Source: Mitsuaria sp. PDC51 (GTDB taxonomy: Bacteria > Pseudomonadota > Gammaproteobacteria > Burkholderiales > Burkholderiaceae_C). Taken from it: a stretch of DNA of 64,000 nucleotides. The stretch is from positions 1,488,001 through 1,552,000 of the forward strand of contig NZ_FOZE01000002.1 in NCBI RefSeq assembly GCF_900113225.1, read 5' to 3'. The notes below the pieces were generated by a model that ran no database searches, had not been told where the DNA came from, and saw only the letters and a program-made list of their open reading frames with translations. Positions 1 to 8,477 of the stretch are shown in pieces. A program made the translations under genes and the position numbers. Position 1 is the stretch's first letter, and every line of letters begins with the position of its first letter.

Positions 1-1
1 G

Positions 2-598
2 GACGCGCCGCTGCCGCGTCGCAACGAGGCGCTGCTGGCCGCCGGCTACGCGCCGCACTATCCGCGCCGCTCACTCGACGATCCCGACCTCGGCGCGGTG
101 CGCGAGGCGCTGCGCCGTCTGCTCGACGCGCACGACCCCGCGCCCGCGCTGGTGCTGGACGGCGGCTGGAACCTGGTGATGGCCAACCGCGGCGCGCACC
201 GGCTGATGACGCTGCTGGGCGTCGACGCCGAGGCGATGCTCCAGCCGGGCTTCAACCTGCTGCGCGCCTGCCTGCAGCCGGGCGGGCTGCGCGCGCTGTG
301 CGAGAACGAGGCCGAGGTCTGCGCCGCGCTCTGGAGCCGCGCCCAGCACGAGGCCGCGCATTTCGCCGAGCTCAAGCCGCTGCTGGAGGAACTGCGTCCG
401 CATGTGCCGCAGCGCGTCACGCCGCACGCACACACGCCGCTGCTGCACACGCGACTGCGCTCGTCGGCGGGCGTGCTCAGCCTGTTCTCGGCGTTCACCA
501 GCTTCGGCTCGCCACTGGACGTCACGCTGGCGTCGCTGCGCGTGGAGCATTTCTTCCCCGCGGACGCCGCGACGCGCCGCGCGCTCGCGGACGGCTGA
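2..598 (+). CDS. XRE-family transcriptional regulator, C-terminal part (MmyB-like ligand domain)
   Basis: The reading frame is open from the left edge, so the N-terminal helix-turn-helix lies outside the window. The visible 198 residues begin with the linker typical of this family (residues reading LLAAGYAP followed by DDPDLGAVREAL) and continue into an MmyB-like, PAS-like domain (ALVLDGGWNLVMANRGAHRLM). Proteins of this kind are DNA-binding repressors or activators with a C-terminal small-molecule pocket; the ligand is unknown. The gene ends at a TGA 122 bp before the next start and looks monocistronic. The family assignment rests on characteristic sequence seen by eye and the effector molecule cannot be guessed. 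Confidence 0.82.
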   Translation, partial: DAPLPRRNEALLAAGYAPHYPRRSLDDPDLGAVREALRRLLDAHDPAPALVLDGGWNLVMANRGAHRLMTLLGVDAEAMLQPGFNLLRACLQPGGLRALCENEAEVCAALWSRAQHEAAHFAELKPLLEELRPHVPQRVTPHAHTPLLHTRLRSSAGVLSLFSAFTSFGSPLDVTLASLRVEHFFPADAATRRALADG

Positions 599-720
599 GC
601 CCTGCTCCGCCGGCGACGGCCGCGAGCCGCGCCGTCCCCGTTTCGCGCGGCGGCGCGGCACTGGCACTCGCCGTTTTCGGCCGGCTATCCTGCGCCCTCC
701 GCATCAGGAGGAGACACGCC

Positions 721-1209
721 ATGAGCGACACCCCGGAGAGCTTCGAAGGCGGCTGCGACTGCCGCCAGGTCCGCTACCGCATGACCAGCCGGCCGCTGTT
801 CGTCCACTGCTGCCATTGCCGCTGGTGCCAGCGCGCCAGCGGCGCGGCCTTCGCGCTCAACGCGCTGATCGAGGCGGACCGCGTGGAGCTGCTCGCAGGC
901 GAGCCGGTGCCGGTGATGAATCCGTCGGCGAGCGGCAAGGGCCAGAAGATCTGGCGCTGCCCGACTTGCTGGATCGCGGTGTGGAGCAACTACGCCGGCG
1001 CCGGCGACGCGATGCGCTTCGTGCGCGTGGGCACGCTCGACGAGCCGGACCGGCTGCCGCCGGACATCCACATCTTCACCGCCTCCAAACAGCCCTGGGT
1101 GCAGCTGCCGCCGGGCGCCGTCGCCGTGCCCGAGTACTACGACGCCCGCGAACGCTGGCCCGCCGAGAGTCTGCGGCGCGGCGCGATCCTGCGGGGCAAG
1201 CAAGGTTAG
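721..1209 (+). CDS. GFA-family (CENP-V/GFA domain) zinc protein
   Basis: This 162-aa cytoplasmic protein carries the cysteine pattern of the GFA family, named after glutathione-dependent formaldehyde-activating enzyme: GGCDC near residue 12, HCCHCRWCQRASGAAF around residues 36-51 and CPTCW near residue 80. Together these cysteines form the two zinc sites of the fold. Most members are not proven formaldehyde enzymes, so the reaction is left open. The ATG at 721 is preceded by AGGAGGAGA, a strong ribosome binding site, which fixes the start. Flanking genes are unrelated and it is probably a single-gene unit. Confidence 0.88.
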   Translation: MSDTPESFEGGCDCRQVRYRMTSRPLFVHCCHCRWCQRASGAAFALNALIEADRVELLAGEPVPVMNPSASGKGQKIWRCPTCWIAVWSNYAGAGDAMRFVRVGTLDEPDRLPPDIHIFTASKQPWVQLPPGAVAVPEYYDARERWPAESLRRGAILRGKQG

Positions 1210-1297
1210 AAGCGTCCCGCATATCGGGCGGGCCGGCGCGGCGCCACAATGCCGCCTTCCCTCGACACCGACGGCTCACGAGGCCGCGCGTTCCGCC

Positions 1298-2887
1298 ATG
1301 ACTTTCCGCACCTCGACCGCCCGGCGCCTGCGCTCGGCCGCCCGCCTGACCGTTCTTGCCGCCGCGCTGTCCACGATCGGCGCGATCCCGGCGCTGATGC
1401 CCGTGGCGACCGCCGCGAGCGCGGCGTCCTCGGTGTCGTGGCAGGAAGCCTCCGGCGACGCCGACATCGAGCGCGCCTTCGCCCAGGCCCGCGGCGAGAA
1501 GAAGCCGGTGCTGCTGTACTGGGGCGCCAAGTGGTGCCCGCCGTGCAACCAGCTCAAGGCCACGCTGTTCAACCGCGCCGACTTCATCGAGCAGTCGCGC
1601 GCCTTCGTCGCGGTGCACATCGACGGCGACAACCCCGGCGCCCAGCGCCTGGGCGCGCGCTTCAAGGTGCGCGGTTATCCGACCATGATCCTGTTCGGCA
1701 ACGACGGCCAGGAGCTCACGCGCCTGCCGGGCGAGGTCGACGCACCGCAGGTGCTGCGCGTGCTGCAGCTGGGCCTGGCCGGCGGCCGGCCCGTCAAGAC
1801 GGTGCTGGCCGATGCCCAGGCGGGCCGGAAGCTGTCCGCCAACGAGTGGAAGCTGCTGGGTTTCTATTCCTGGGAGACCGACGAGCAGCAGCTGGTGCCC
1901 GCCGCGCAGCGGCCCGCGCTGCTGGCGCGGCTCGCCGCGGCGAGCCAGGGCGTCGATGAGGAAACCACCACCCGGCTGTGGCTCAAGGCGCTGGCCGCCA
2001 CCGAGGGCGGCGGCGCGCTCAAGGCGGATGCCGCGCTGCGGTCCCGCGTGGAGCAGGTGCTGGCGGATCCGGCCGCTGCCCGCGCGCAGATGGATGTGCT
2101 GAGCAACAACGGCGACGACATCGTCCGCGCGCTGGCGCCCGCCGCGGGTCCGGAGCGGCAGGCGCTGGTCGCGAAGTTCGACGTGGCGCTCAAGCGCTTC
2201 GAGGCCGACGCCTCCCTGTCGCGGGCCGACCGCCTGCAATCGCTGATCGCGCGGGTCGAGCTGGCGCGGCTGGACCAGTCCAAGACCGAGCTGACGCCCA
2301 AGCTGCCCGCACCGCTGCTGGCGGAGGTGAAGGCGCATGCCGCCAAGGTCGACAAGGAGGTCACCGACGGCTATGAGCGTCAGGCGGTGATCACGTCAGC
2401 GGCCTTCCTGCTCGGACGCGCCGGCCTGTGGAGCGACAGCGACGCGCTCCTCAAGGCCAGCCTGGCCAAGAGCCACAGCCCGTATTACCTGATGAGCTCG
2501 CTGGGCGGCAACGCTCGCAAGCAAGGTCGCAAGGAAGAGGCGCTGCGCTGGTACGAGGAGGCCTTCAACAAGAGCGAAGGGCCGGCGACGCGGTTGCAGT
2601 GGGGGTCGAATTACCTGAGCGCGCTGGTCGAGCTGGCGCCGCAGGACGCGGCACGCATCGAGAAGGCCGCCTCGCAGCTGCTGGCCGAGGCGGGGAAGGA
2701 CAAAGGCGCGTTCTACGAGCGCAGCGCGCGTGCGCTGCAGAAGGTCGGCAGCCAGCTGGTGGCGTGGAACGCGAAGGGGCAGCATGAGGCCACCCTCGCG
2801 CGGCTGCGGACGCAGCTCGATGGCGTGTGCGCGAAGCAGGACGCCGATGACAAGGGCGCCTGCGAGTCGCTGCTGAAGAAGGGGTGA
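1298..2887 (+). CDS. Periplasmic thioredoxin-like protein with long helical C-terminus
   Basis: The 529-aa product starts with an Arg-rich N-terminus and a hydrophobic stretch (residues about 12-45) consistent with a signal peptide. A thioredoxin fold follows, with the active-site motif WCPPCNQ at about residues 79-85 and the cis-Pro region GYPTM near residue 128. The remaining 350 residues are Ala-rich and helical, with a TPR-like stretch (RWYEEAFNKSEGPATRLQWG) near residue 430. The likely role is thiol-disulfide exchange in the periplasm; the extra domain may bind the partner protein. It is far longer than a plain thioredoxin (about 110 aa). No dsb or cytochrome-maturation genes flank it, so the substrate is unknown. 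Confidence 0.82.
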   Translation: MTFRTSTARRLRSAARLTVLAAALSTIGAIPALMPVATAASAASSVSWQEASGDADIERAFAQARGEKKPVLLYWGAKWCPPCNQLKATLFNRADFIEQSRAFVAVHIDGDNPGAQRLGARFKVRGYPTMILFGNDGQELTRLPGEVDAPQVLRVLQLGLAGGRPVKTVLADAQAGRKLSANEWKLLGFYSWETDEQQLVPAAQRPALLARLAAASQGVDEETTTRLWLKALAATEGGGALKADAALRSRVEQVLADPAAARAQMDVLSNNGDDIVRALAPAAGPERQALVAKFDVALKRFEADASLSRADRLQSLIARVELARLDQSKTELTPKLPAPLLAEVKAHAAKVDKEVTDGYERQAVITSAAFLLGRAGLWSDSDALLKASLAKSHSPYYLMSSLGGNARKQGRKEEALRWYEEAFNKSEGPATRLQWGSNYLSALVELAPQDAARIEKAASQLLAEAGKDKGAFYERSARALQKVGSQLVAWNAKGQHEATLARLRTQLDGVCAKQDADDKGACESLLKKG

Positions 2888-2921
2888 GGCCGCTGGCCCT
2901 CACCCCCACCGAGGGCCCCGA

Positions 2922-3530
2922 CTACTTCAGCAGGCCTTCCGCCTTCATGGCTTCCTGAACGGCCGGCCGGGCCGCGACGCGTCCGCGGTAGGCCACCAGA
3001 TTGGGGTAGCCGGCGAGATCCACGCCCACATGCTGGGCCCAGTTCGAGACGGTGAACAGGTAGGCATCCGCGACCGAGAACTGCTCGCCCATCAGGAACT
3101 GCTTGCCTTCGAGCTGGCCGTCGATCCACTTGAAGCGCTCATGCAGCTTGCTGCGGAACACGCCCTTGGCGTCCTCCGAGACCGCCGGGTTGAACAGCGG
3201 GCTGAAGGTCTTGTGCAGCTCGGACGTGATGAAGTTGAGCCACTCCTGCAGCCGGTAGCGCGCCATCGTGCCGTTGGCCGGCGCGAGCTGCTTGTCGGGC
3301 GCCTGGTCGGCGATGTACTGGACGATCGCCGGCCCTTCGGTCAGCCGCTGGCCGTCGTCGAGCTCCAGCAGCGGCACATACCCCTTGGGATTGATGCCGT
3401 AGTAATCGGTCCCGTCCTGCAGCTTGTGGGTCTTGGTGCTGGCCAGCACCGGCTCGAAGGCCAGGCCGGCCTCGCGCAGGACGATGTGCGGCGACAGCGA
3501 GCAGGCGCCGGGGCTGTAGTAGAGCTTCAT
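2922..3530 (-). CDS. Glutathione S-transferase, beta-class-like (GstA type)
   Basis: The 202-aa product begins MKLYYSPGACSLSPHIVLRE, the N-terminal thioredoxin-fold signature of bacterial beta-class GSTs, in which the Cys near position 10 contacts glutathione. The motif PKGYVPLLELDDG and a following TEGPAIVQYIAD complete the glutathione site; the rest is the all-helical C-terminal domain. The ATG at 3530 is preceded on the minus strand by AGGAGACCCC, so longer upstream starts are rejected. It ends 34 bp from the convergent thioredoxin-like gene. Expected activity is conjugation of glutathione to electrophiles in the cytosol; no substrate can be inferred. Confidence 0.92.
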   Translation of the reverse strand: MKLYYSPGACSLSPHIVLREAGLAFEPVLASTKTHKLQDGTDYYGINPKGYVPLLELDDGQRLTEGPAIVQYIADQAPDKQLAPANGTMARYRLQEWLNFITSELHKTFSPLFNPAVSEDAKGVFRSKLHERFKWIDGQLEGKQFLMGEQFSVADAYLFTVSNWAQHVGVDLAGYPNLVAYRGRVAARPAVQEAMKAEGLLK

Positions 3531-3732
3531 GGGGTCTCCTTCGACGTGGCCCGCTCGGCAGCGAACGGGCGATGGGGGAACGGATTGGGGAAGCGGAACC
3601 CGGGGACCATACGCGCCCAACCGGACGGGCGCAATGCCGAGGGCGGCGCGCGGGGATGTCGCCGTCGCGCCAATCGCCCGTCGGCCGCGCGCCTACAGTC
3701 GCCCGGTCGCGACTTGTCCGAGGACCTGACCG

Positions 3733-4230
3733 ATGAGCACCCCTACGCCCGCCCCCGCCCCGACTGCCGCTCCGGCCTCCTCCCCGACCCATGCCTTCGA
3801 GGACTTCAGCGTCGGCCAGGTCCGCGAGTTCGGCTCGCGCCTTGTCGACCGCGAAGAGGGCCTGGCCTTCGCCGCGGCCTACGACCCGCAGCCGCTGCAC
3901 CTGGACGAGGACGCCGCCAAGGCCTCGGTGCTGGGCGGCCTCTCGATCAGCGGCTGGCACACCTGCGCGCTGGTGATGCGGATGATGTGCGACGCCTACC
4001 TGCTGGACTCGACCAGCCAGGGCTCCCCCGGCATCGACCAGCTGCGCTGGCTCAAGCCGGTGCGCCCCGGCGACACGCTGCGGGTGCGCATGACCGTGCT
4101 CGAGACCAAGGACAGCCGCAGCCGCCCGGCCATCGGGCTGGTGCGCTCGAGTTGGGAGGTCTTCAACCAGAAGGACGAGCTGGTCATGACCATGGACGGC
4201 TGGGGCATGTTCGGTCGCCGCGGGACCTGA
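3733..4230 (+). CDS. MaoC-like (R)-specific hydratase / hot-dog dehydratase
   Basis: A 165-aa single-domain hot-dog protein. The motif AAAYDPQPLHLDEDAA (about residues 47-62) is the hydratase-2 active-site signature, with the Asp and His that hydrate enoyl-CoA double bonds, and GLSISGWHTCALVMRMMC follows as the second family block. The first 20 residues are Pro/Ala/Thr-rich and may be disordered. Family members act on (R)-3-hydroxyacyl-CoA or on other unsaturated CoA thioesters. There is no beta-oxidation or PHA gene beside it, so the substrate is unknown. The downstream peptidase gene starts 66 bp later behind its own Shine-Dalgarno. Confidence 0.88.
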   Translation: MSTPTPAPAPTAAPASSPTHAFEDFSVGQVREFGSRLVDREEGLAFAAAYDPQPLHLDEDAAKASVLGGLSISGWHTCALVMRMMCDAYLLDSTSQGSPGIDQLRWLKPVRPGDTLRVRMTVLETKDSRSRPAIGLVRSSWEVFNQKDELVMTMDGWGMFGRRGT

Positions 4231-4296
4231 CCGAAGGCACCCGGCCGCGTCTCTCCCGCTGGCCATAATCGCCGGGCACGACGGAGGAGAGAGTCC

Positions 4297-5880
4297 ATGT
4301 TGACGCGTCCCGGGGCAAGGCCTGCCCCCCGAGCCCGGCCGGTCCCGGCCCTGCGACCGAAGGCGGCGGCTTCAGCAGCAGCGTTCGCAGCGGCGATCGC
4401 GGCAGCGCTCGCGCTGGCCGCCGGCGGCGCCCGCGCCGCATCGCCCGAGGCGGCCCCACCGCTGAAGGCCTGCCGCGTCGACGGTGTCTCCACCGAGGTG
4501 CTGTGCGGCCAAGTCAGCCGGCCGCTAGATCCAGCCCGGCCCGACGGCGTGCGCATCGACATCCGCTATGTCGTGGTGCCCGCGCTGGCCCGCAACAAGC
4601 TGCCCGACCCGGTGCTGCTGCTGGCCGGTGGTCCCGGCCAGAGCGCCATCGCGCTGACGGCCTCGGTGATGCCCCGGCTGTCGCGGTTGAACTATCGCCG
4701 CGACCTGGTCTTCATCGACCAGCGCGGCACCGGCCGCTCGGCGCCGCTCTCCTGCCCCGACAACAGCGACCGCAGCCTGGACGAGCTGCTCAAGCCCGGC
4801 GCCAAGGTCCGGCTGCTCGAGCAATGCCGCGACGCGCTGCAACGGCTGCCCCACGGCGACCTGCGCTTCTACACCACGACGATCGCGATGCAGGACATGG
4901 ACGCCGTGCGCGCGGCGCTCGGCGTCGAGCGCTGGAACCTGATCGGCGCGTCCTACGGCACCCGCGCGGCGCTCGAGTACCAGCGCCAGTTCCCCGACCG
5001 GGTGCGCCGCGCCGTCATCGACGGCGTCGCGCCGCCGGACATGGTGCTGCCGGTCAGCTTCTCGCAGGACGCGCAGCGCGCGCTGGACCTCAGCTTCGCC
5101 GCCTGCGCCCAGGCCGCCGACTGCCAGGCCCGCTATCCCGCGCTGAAGGCGGAATGGCAGGCGCTGCTCAAGGGCATGCCGCGCAAGGTGGCCTTCACCC
5201 ATCCGCTGACCGGGCGGCCGGAGGAAGTCACCCTGACGCGCGAAGGCCTGCTGGGCCTGGTGCGCCCGCCGCTGTACGCGCCCCAGGTCGCCGCGGCGCT
5301 GCCGGCGGCCATCCATGAAGCCTCGCTGGGCCGCTTCGACGCGCTGGCGGGGCTGGCCGGCCAGCTCGGCGGCGGCTCGCGCGCGATGCGGATCTTCGAG
5401 GGCATGCACTTCTCGGTGATCTGCGCCGAGGACGCGCCCCGCATCGCCGCCTCGACCGAGGCGCCCTCGCCCGACTTCGGCACCCTGGACCGCGACCTCT
5501 ACGCGCGCGTCTGCGCCAGCTGGCCGCGCGGCGCGGTCGAGCCCGCGTTCTATGCCCTCCCGCCGGCCCGCCATCCGGTGCTGATCGCCAGCGGCGGCAA
5601 CGATCCCGCCACGCCCGAGCGCCACGGCCAGCGCGTGCAGGCCGCGCTGGGCGCGCAGGCGCGGCATGTGGTCGTGCCCACCGCGGGCCATGGCGTCGTG
5701 CTGGCGCTGCCCTGCATGCGCGACGTGCTGTTCCGCTTCATCGACGCACCGCGGGATGCCGATGCCCTGGCCGTCGACGCGAATTGCGCCCTCAAGCTGC
5801 CGCGCCCGCCCGCCTTCCTGCCCCCCACCCCGGCGACCCTCGCGGCCGCCGCCTCCGCCGTCCGGGAGTCCGACCGATGA
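4297..5880 (+). CDS. Secreted alpha/beta hydrolase, peptidase family S33 (tripeptidyl-aminopeptidase-like)
   Basis: The 527-aa protein has an N-terminal Arg/Ala-rich signal peptide (about residues 1-48, ending near GGARAA). The hydrolase core shows the oxyanion-hole segment LLLAGGPGQSA, the DQRGTGRSAPLSC block and the nucleophile elbow GASYGTRAALEYQRQFP, then a C-terminal TAP-like domain containing IASGGNDPATP and the catalytic-His segment PTAGHGV. This is the layout of S33 proline or tripeptidyl aminopeptidases. It starts behind GGAGGAGAG and its stop overlaps the ATG of the following ABC ATPase by four bases (ATGA), so the three genes form one translational unit. A role in processing or degrading something handled by the exporter is inference. 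Confidence 0.85.
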   Translation: MLTRPGARPAPRARPVPALRPKAAASAAAFAAAIAAALALAAGGARAASPEAAPPLKACRVDGVSTEVLCGQVSRPLDPARPDGVRIDIRYVVVPALARNKLPDPVLLLAGGPGQSAIALTASVMPRLSRLNYRRDLVFIDQRGTGRSAPLSCPDNSDRSLDELLKPGAKVRLLEQCRDALQRLPHGDLRFYTTTIAMQDMDAVRAALGVERWNLIGASYGTRAALEYQRQFPDRVRRAVIDGVAPPDMVLPVSFSQDAQRALDLSFAACAQAADCQARYPALKAEWQALLKGMPRKVAFTHPLTGRPEEVTLTREGLLGLVRPPLYAPQVAAALPAAIHEASLGRFDALAGLAGQLGGGSRAMRIFEGMHFSVICAEDAPRIAASTEAPSPDFGTLDRDLYARVCASWPRGAVEPAFYALPPARHPVLIASGGNDPATPERHGQRVQAALGAQARHVVVPTAGHGVVLALPCMRDVLFRFIDAPRDADALAVDANCALKLPRPPAFLPPTPATLAAAASAVRESDR

Positions 5881-6692
5881 TCCGCCTGCATGCCCTCCAC
5901 AAGGCCTTCCAGACGCGCGGCGGCGGCGGCTCGCTGGCGGCCCGCTTCGGCCGCAAGGGCCCGGCGCGCACCGTCGTCGCGGTCGATCACCTGGACCTGG
6001 ACGCGCCCAACGGCCGCATCACCGGGCTGCTCGGCCCCAACGGCGCGGGCAAGACGACCTCGCTGCGGATGCTGGCGGGCCTGTTCCCGCCGGACCGGGG
6101 CGCGATCGAGGTCGACGGCGTGGACGTGCTGCGCTCGCCGCGCGAGGCGCTGTCGCGCATGGGCATCCTGGGTGACGCCCATGGCCTGTACCCGCGCCTG
6201 ACCGCGCGGGAGAACATCGTCTACTTCGCGCGGCTGCAGGACCTGCCGATGGAGCAGGCCCAGGCGCGGGCGGAGTCGCTGGCGGAACTGCTGGACATGC
6301 GCGCCATCCTGGACCGCCGCGCCGAGGGCTTCAGCCAGGGCGAACGGATGAAGACGGCGCTGGCCCGCGCGCTGGTGCACGACCCGGCCAACATCGTGCT
6401 GGACGAACCGACCAACGGGCTGGACGTGGTCGCCACGCGCGCGCTGCGCGAGGTGCTGCGCCACCTGCGCTCGCCGGCCGGCGGTGCCAAGTGCATCGTC
6501 TTCTCGAGCCACATCATGCAAGAGGTGGAACAGCTCTGCGACCAGGTCGTGGTGATGTCGCATGGGCGCTCGGTCGCGACCGGCACCGTCGACGGCCTGC
6601 TCGCGCAGACGGGCCGCCAACGCTTCGAGGACGCCTTCGTCGACCTCGCCTTCCCCGAGGCCGCGCACGCGCGCCACCTGGAGTCCGCATGA
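5877..6692 (+). CDS. natA: ABC transporter ATP-binding protein, NatA-like
   Basis: A 271-aa ATPase with all nucleotide-binding motifs: Walker A GPNGAGKTTSLRM near residue 57, the Q/D-loop region GILGDAHGLYPRLTARENI, an ABC signature FSQGERMK (S-Q-G instead of S-G-G) near residue 153 and Walker B NIVLDEPTNGLD near 173. The sequence is typical of NatA, the ATPase of NatAB Na+-exporting ABC systems, but many drug and peptide exporters look alike. The start at 5877 overlaps the upstream stop and its own stop overlaps the permease start (ATGA), so the two subunits are translationally coupled. NatA is the closest match; the cargo is not shown by the sequence. Confidence 0.85.
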   Translation: MIRLHALHKAFQTRGGGGSLAARFGRKGPARTVVAVDHLDLDAPNGRITGLLGPNGAGKTTSLRMLAGLFPPDRGAIEVDGVDVLRSPREALSRMGILGDAHGLYPRLTARENIVYFARLQDLPMEQAQARAESLAELLDMRAILDRRAEGFSQGERMKTALARALVHDPANIVLDEPTNGLDVVATRALREVLRHLRSPAGGAKCIVFSSHIMQEVEQLCDQVVVMSHGRSVATGTVDGLLAQTGRQRFEDAFVDLAFPEAAHARHLESA

Positions 6693-7867
6693 ACGGTCCC
6701 TTCCTCAAGGCTTTCCGCACCGTCTTCGCCAAGGAGATCGTCGACGCGCTGCGCGACCGCCGCACGCTGCTGCGCCTGCTGGTGCCGGCGGTGCTGATGG
6801 GGCCGCTGCTGCTGATGCTGATGTCGGGCCTGACGGCCTCGCTGCAGGAACGCGCCGAGCAGCGCGAGCTGCTCGCCGTGGGCATCGAGCATGCGCCGAC
6901 GCTGCGCAACTACCTCGAGCGCCAGACCTACACGATCAAGACCGCGCCGGCCGACTACGAGGCCCAGCTGCGCGCGTCCACGCTGAGCGATCCGGTGATG
7001 GTGGTGCCGGCCGACTTCGAGACGCTGCTGGCCGGCGGCGAAGCGCCGCGCATCGAGATCGTCACCGACAGCGCCAACCAGCGCGCCGAGGCCGGCGTGG
7101 GCACGATCAGCCGCCTGCTGCAGGGTTTCGGCAGCGAGCGCGCGACGCTGACGCTGGCGATGCGCGGCATCGGCGCGCGGCAGCTGCAGCCGGTCGAGGT
7201 CCAGGAACGCGACCTCGCCAGCCTGCAGGCGCGTTCGACGCGGCTGACCCAGATCCTGCCGATGTTCATCATGATGGCGGTGCTCTACGGCGCGCTGACC
7301 GCCGCGCTCGACAGCACCGCCGGCGAGCGCGAGCGCGGCTCGCTCGAGCCGCTGCTGGTCAATCCGGCGCCGCATGCCGCCATCGTCGCCGGCAAGTGGG
7401 CCGCGGTGATGATGGCGGGCCTGGCGGTGGCCGTGCTGTCCAACCTCAGCTTCCTGCCCGGCCAGTGGCTGATGCGCAGCGATGCGCTGGCGGCGATGTT
7501 CCAGTTCGGCTGGAGCGAGGCGCTGCGCTTCCTGCTGCTGCAGATCCCGCTGGCCGCGGGCCTGGCGGCGGTGCTGATGGCGCTGGCCATCCGCACCAAG
7601 ACCTTCAAGGAAGCGCAGGCCAGCACCACGCTGGTGGTGACCGCGATCTCGCTGGCGCCGGTGGTGGCCATCATCCATCCCGGCGGCGAGGCCTCCTGGC
7701 ACCTTTGGGTGCCGGGGCTGGGCCAGAACCTGCTCATGATGCAGGTGCTCAAGGGCGAGCCGCTGACCTTCGCGAAGGTGATGCCGACGGTGATCGTCGG
7801 CGCCGCGCTCACCGTGGCCGGGCTGGCGCTGGTGGCGCGCTCGATGCGCGCGGCCGTGGCGCGATGA
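6689..7867 (+). CDS. natB: ABC-2 type permease, NatB-like
   Basis: A 392-aa membrane subunit. It begins with a cytoplasmic segment (FRTVFAKEIVDALRDRRTLL), one membrane helix at about residues 29-46, a large extracytoplasmic domain (about 47-185) and five or so further helices in the C-terminal half (MFIMMAVLYGALTAALDS, WAAVMMAGLAVAVL, LLQIPLAAGLAAVLMAL and others). This topology, with an external domain between helices 1 and 2, is that of the NatB/ABC-2 family. Its start overlaps the end of the ATPase gene. The transported compound is unknown; the upstream secreted peptidase suggests a peptide or cell-envelope role, which is inference only. Confidence 0.84.
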   Translation: MNGPFLKAFRTVFAKEIVDALRDRRTLLRLLVPAVLMGPLLLMLMSGLTASLQERAEQRELLAVGIEHAPTLRNYLERQTYTIKTAPADYEAQLRASTLSDPVMVVPADFETLLAGGEAPRIEIVTDSANQRAEAGVGTISRLLQGFGSERATLTLAMRGIGARQLQPVEVQERDLASLQARSTRLTQILPMFIMMAVLYGALTAALDSTAGERERGSLEPLLVNPAPHAAIVAGKWAAVMMAGLAVAVLSNLSFLPGQWLMRSDALAAMFQFGWSEALRFLLLQIPLAAGLAAVLMALAIRTKTFKEAQASTTLVVTAISLAPVVAIIHPGGEASWHLWVPGLGQNLLMMQVLKGEPLTFAKVMPTVIVGAALTVAGLALVARSMRAAVAR

Positions 7868-7869
7868 GC

Positions 7870-8115
7870 TCAGTGCCGCGTCGCGAGCGCCAGCTGCACC
7901 TGCTCCTGCCACGGCAGCGTGTGCACGATGCCGTTGAGCTGGATGGCCGATTCGATGGGAGCGAGCACCTCGCCCTCGCCATTCAGGAACTGGAGATTGG
8001 TCACCAGTGCCATCGGATCGACCATCGACACGATGCCGTAAGGCATGCGCACCCAGTCCCAGGCCACGCCGGCGGCGCCGAATTCCGACTCGCCACTCCA
8101 CAGGGTTTGCCCCAT
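7870..8115 (-). CDS. Small uncharacterised protein divergent from luxR
   Basis: No family recognised. The 81-aa product is compact and globular-looking, with a conserved-looking core (MPYGIVSMVDPMALVTNLQF, then LNGEGEVLAPIESAIQLNG) and no membrane segment, Cys or signal peptide. The ATG at 8115 has a GAGG 11 bases upstream. The frame stays open to another ATG at 8241 (123 aa), but that longer form has no ribosome binding site and its extra part is AT-rich, promoter-like DNA, so I prefer the short form. It is transcribed away from the luxR gene and shares its upstream region, which holds a lux-box-like site. It may belong to the peptide-export cluster, for example as a modulator; this is a guess from position. 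Confidence 0.5.
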   Translation of the reverse strand: MGQTLWSGESEFGAAGVAWDWVRMPYGIVSMVDPMALVTNLQFLNGEGEVLAPIESAIQLNGIVHTLPWQEQVQLALATRH

Positions 8116-8240
8116 GGCCGGGTGATCCTCGTCTCCCGCCACCAACACGCGCGTGCTCAAATGCGCGAACTGTAAGCGGGGTAGACGCTGCACATCACAC
8201 AATATTCGTGGCCACGCGTACACAATCCAAGCTGGTGTCA

Positions 8241-8269
8241 TTGTCAGAATTGTTTGGTTTGGCTATTGC
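8241..8269 (+). promoter_or_regulatory. Candidate sigma-70 promoter upstream of luxR
   Basis: TTGTCA at 8241-8246 and TATTGC at 8264-8269 are separated by 17 bases inside a locally AT-rich stretch that stands out from the surrounding high-GC DNA. The site would start transcription about 200 bases before the luxR start codon. It is a by-eye match with two imperfect hexamers and has no other support. Confidence 0.3.
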
Positions 8270-8332
8270 GGATCGGCGGTTGCTGCTTCTCCCCTTGACC
8301 AGCAGTGTGGTCATGATGGGCACGACCCGCCA

Positions 8333-8350
8333 GCTGTAAACCCTGTCAGG
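8333..8350. promoter_or_regulatory. Lux-box-like site between the divergent gene and luxR
   Basis: GCTGTAAACCCTGTCAGG contains CT-N12-AG, the minimal lux/las-box pattern, with imperfect dyad symmetry (CTG...CAG). Its left half, CTGTAA, is the same as in the better site at 9219-9236. It lies 128 bases before luxR and about 220 bases upstream of the divergent small gene, so it could serve autoregulation or control of either gene. Confidence 0.4.
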
Positions 8351-8477
8351 GGCGTGAATGCGTCACGTGGCCTATGCGGTCGCAGTGGGCGCGTGGCGGA
8401 ACCCCGACGAGCCCGGCGCCCCCCGCGACAGCCACCCGAAGAGGCCCACAAGGCCGGCCGATGGGCCGGAGCGATCA

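Noticed and set aside
8358-8477. 40-codon N-terminal extension of LuxR from an upstream ATG at 8358
   Set aside because: The extra residues are Pro/Arg-rich and unlike LuxR proteins; the domain begins at the ATG at 8478.
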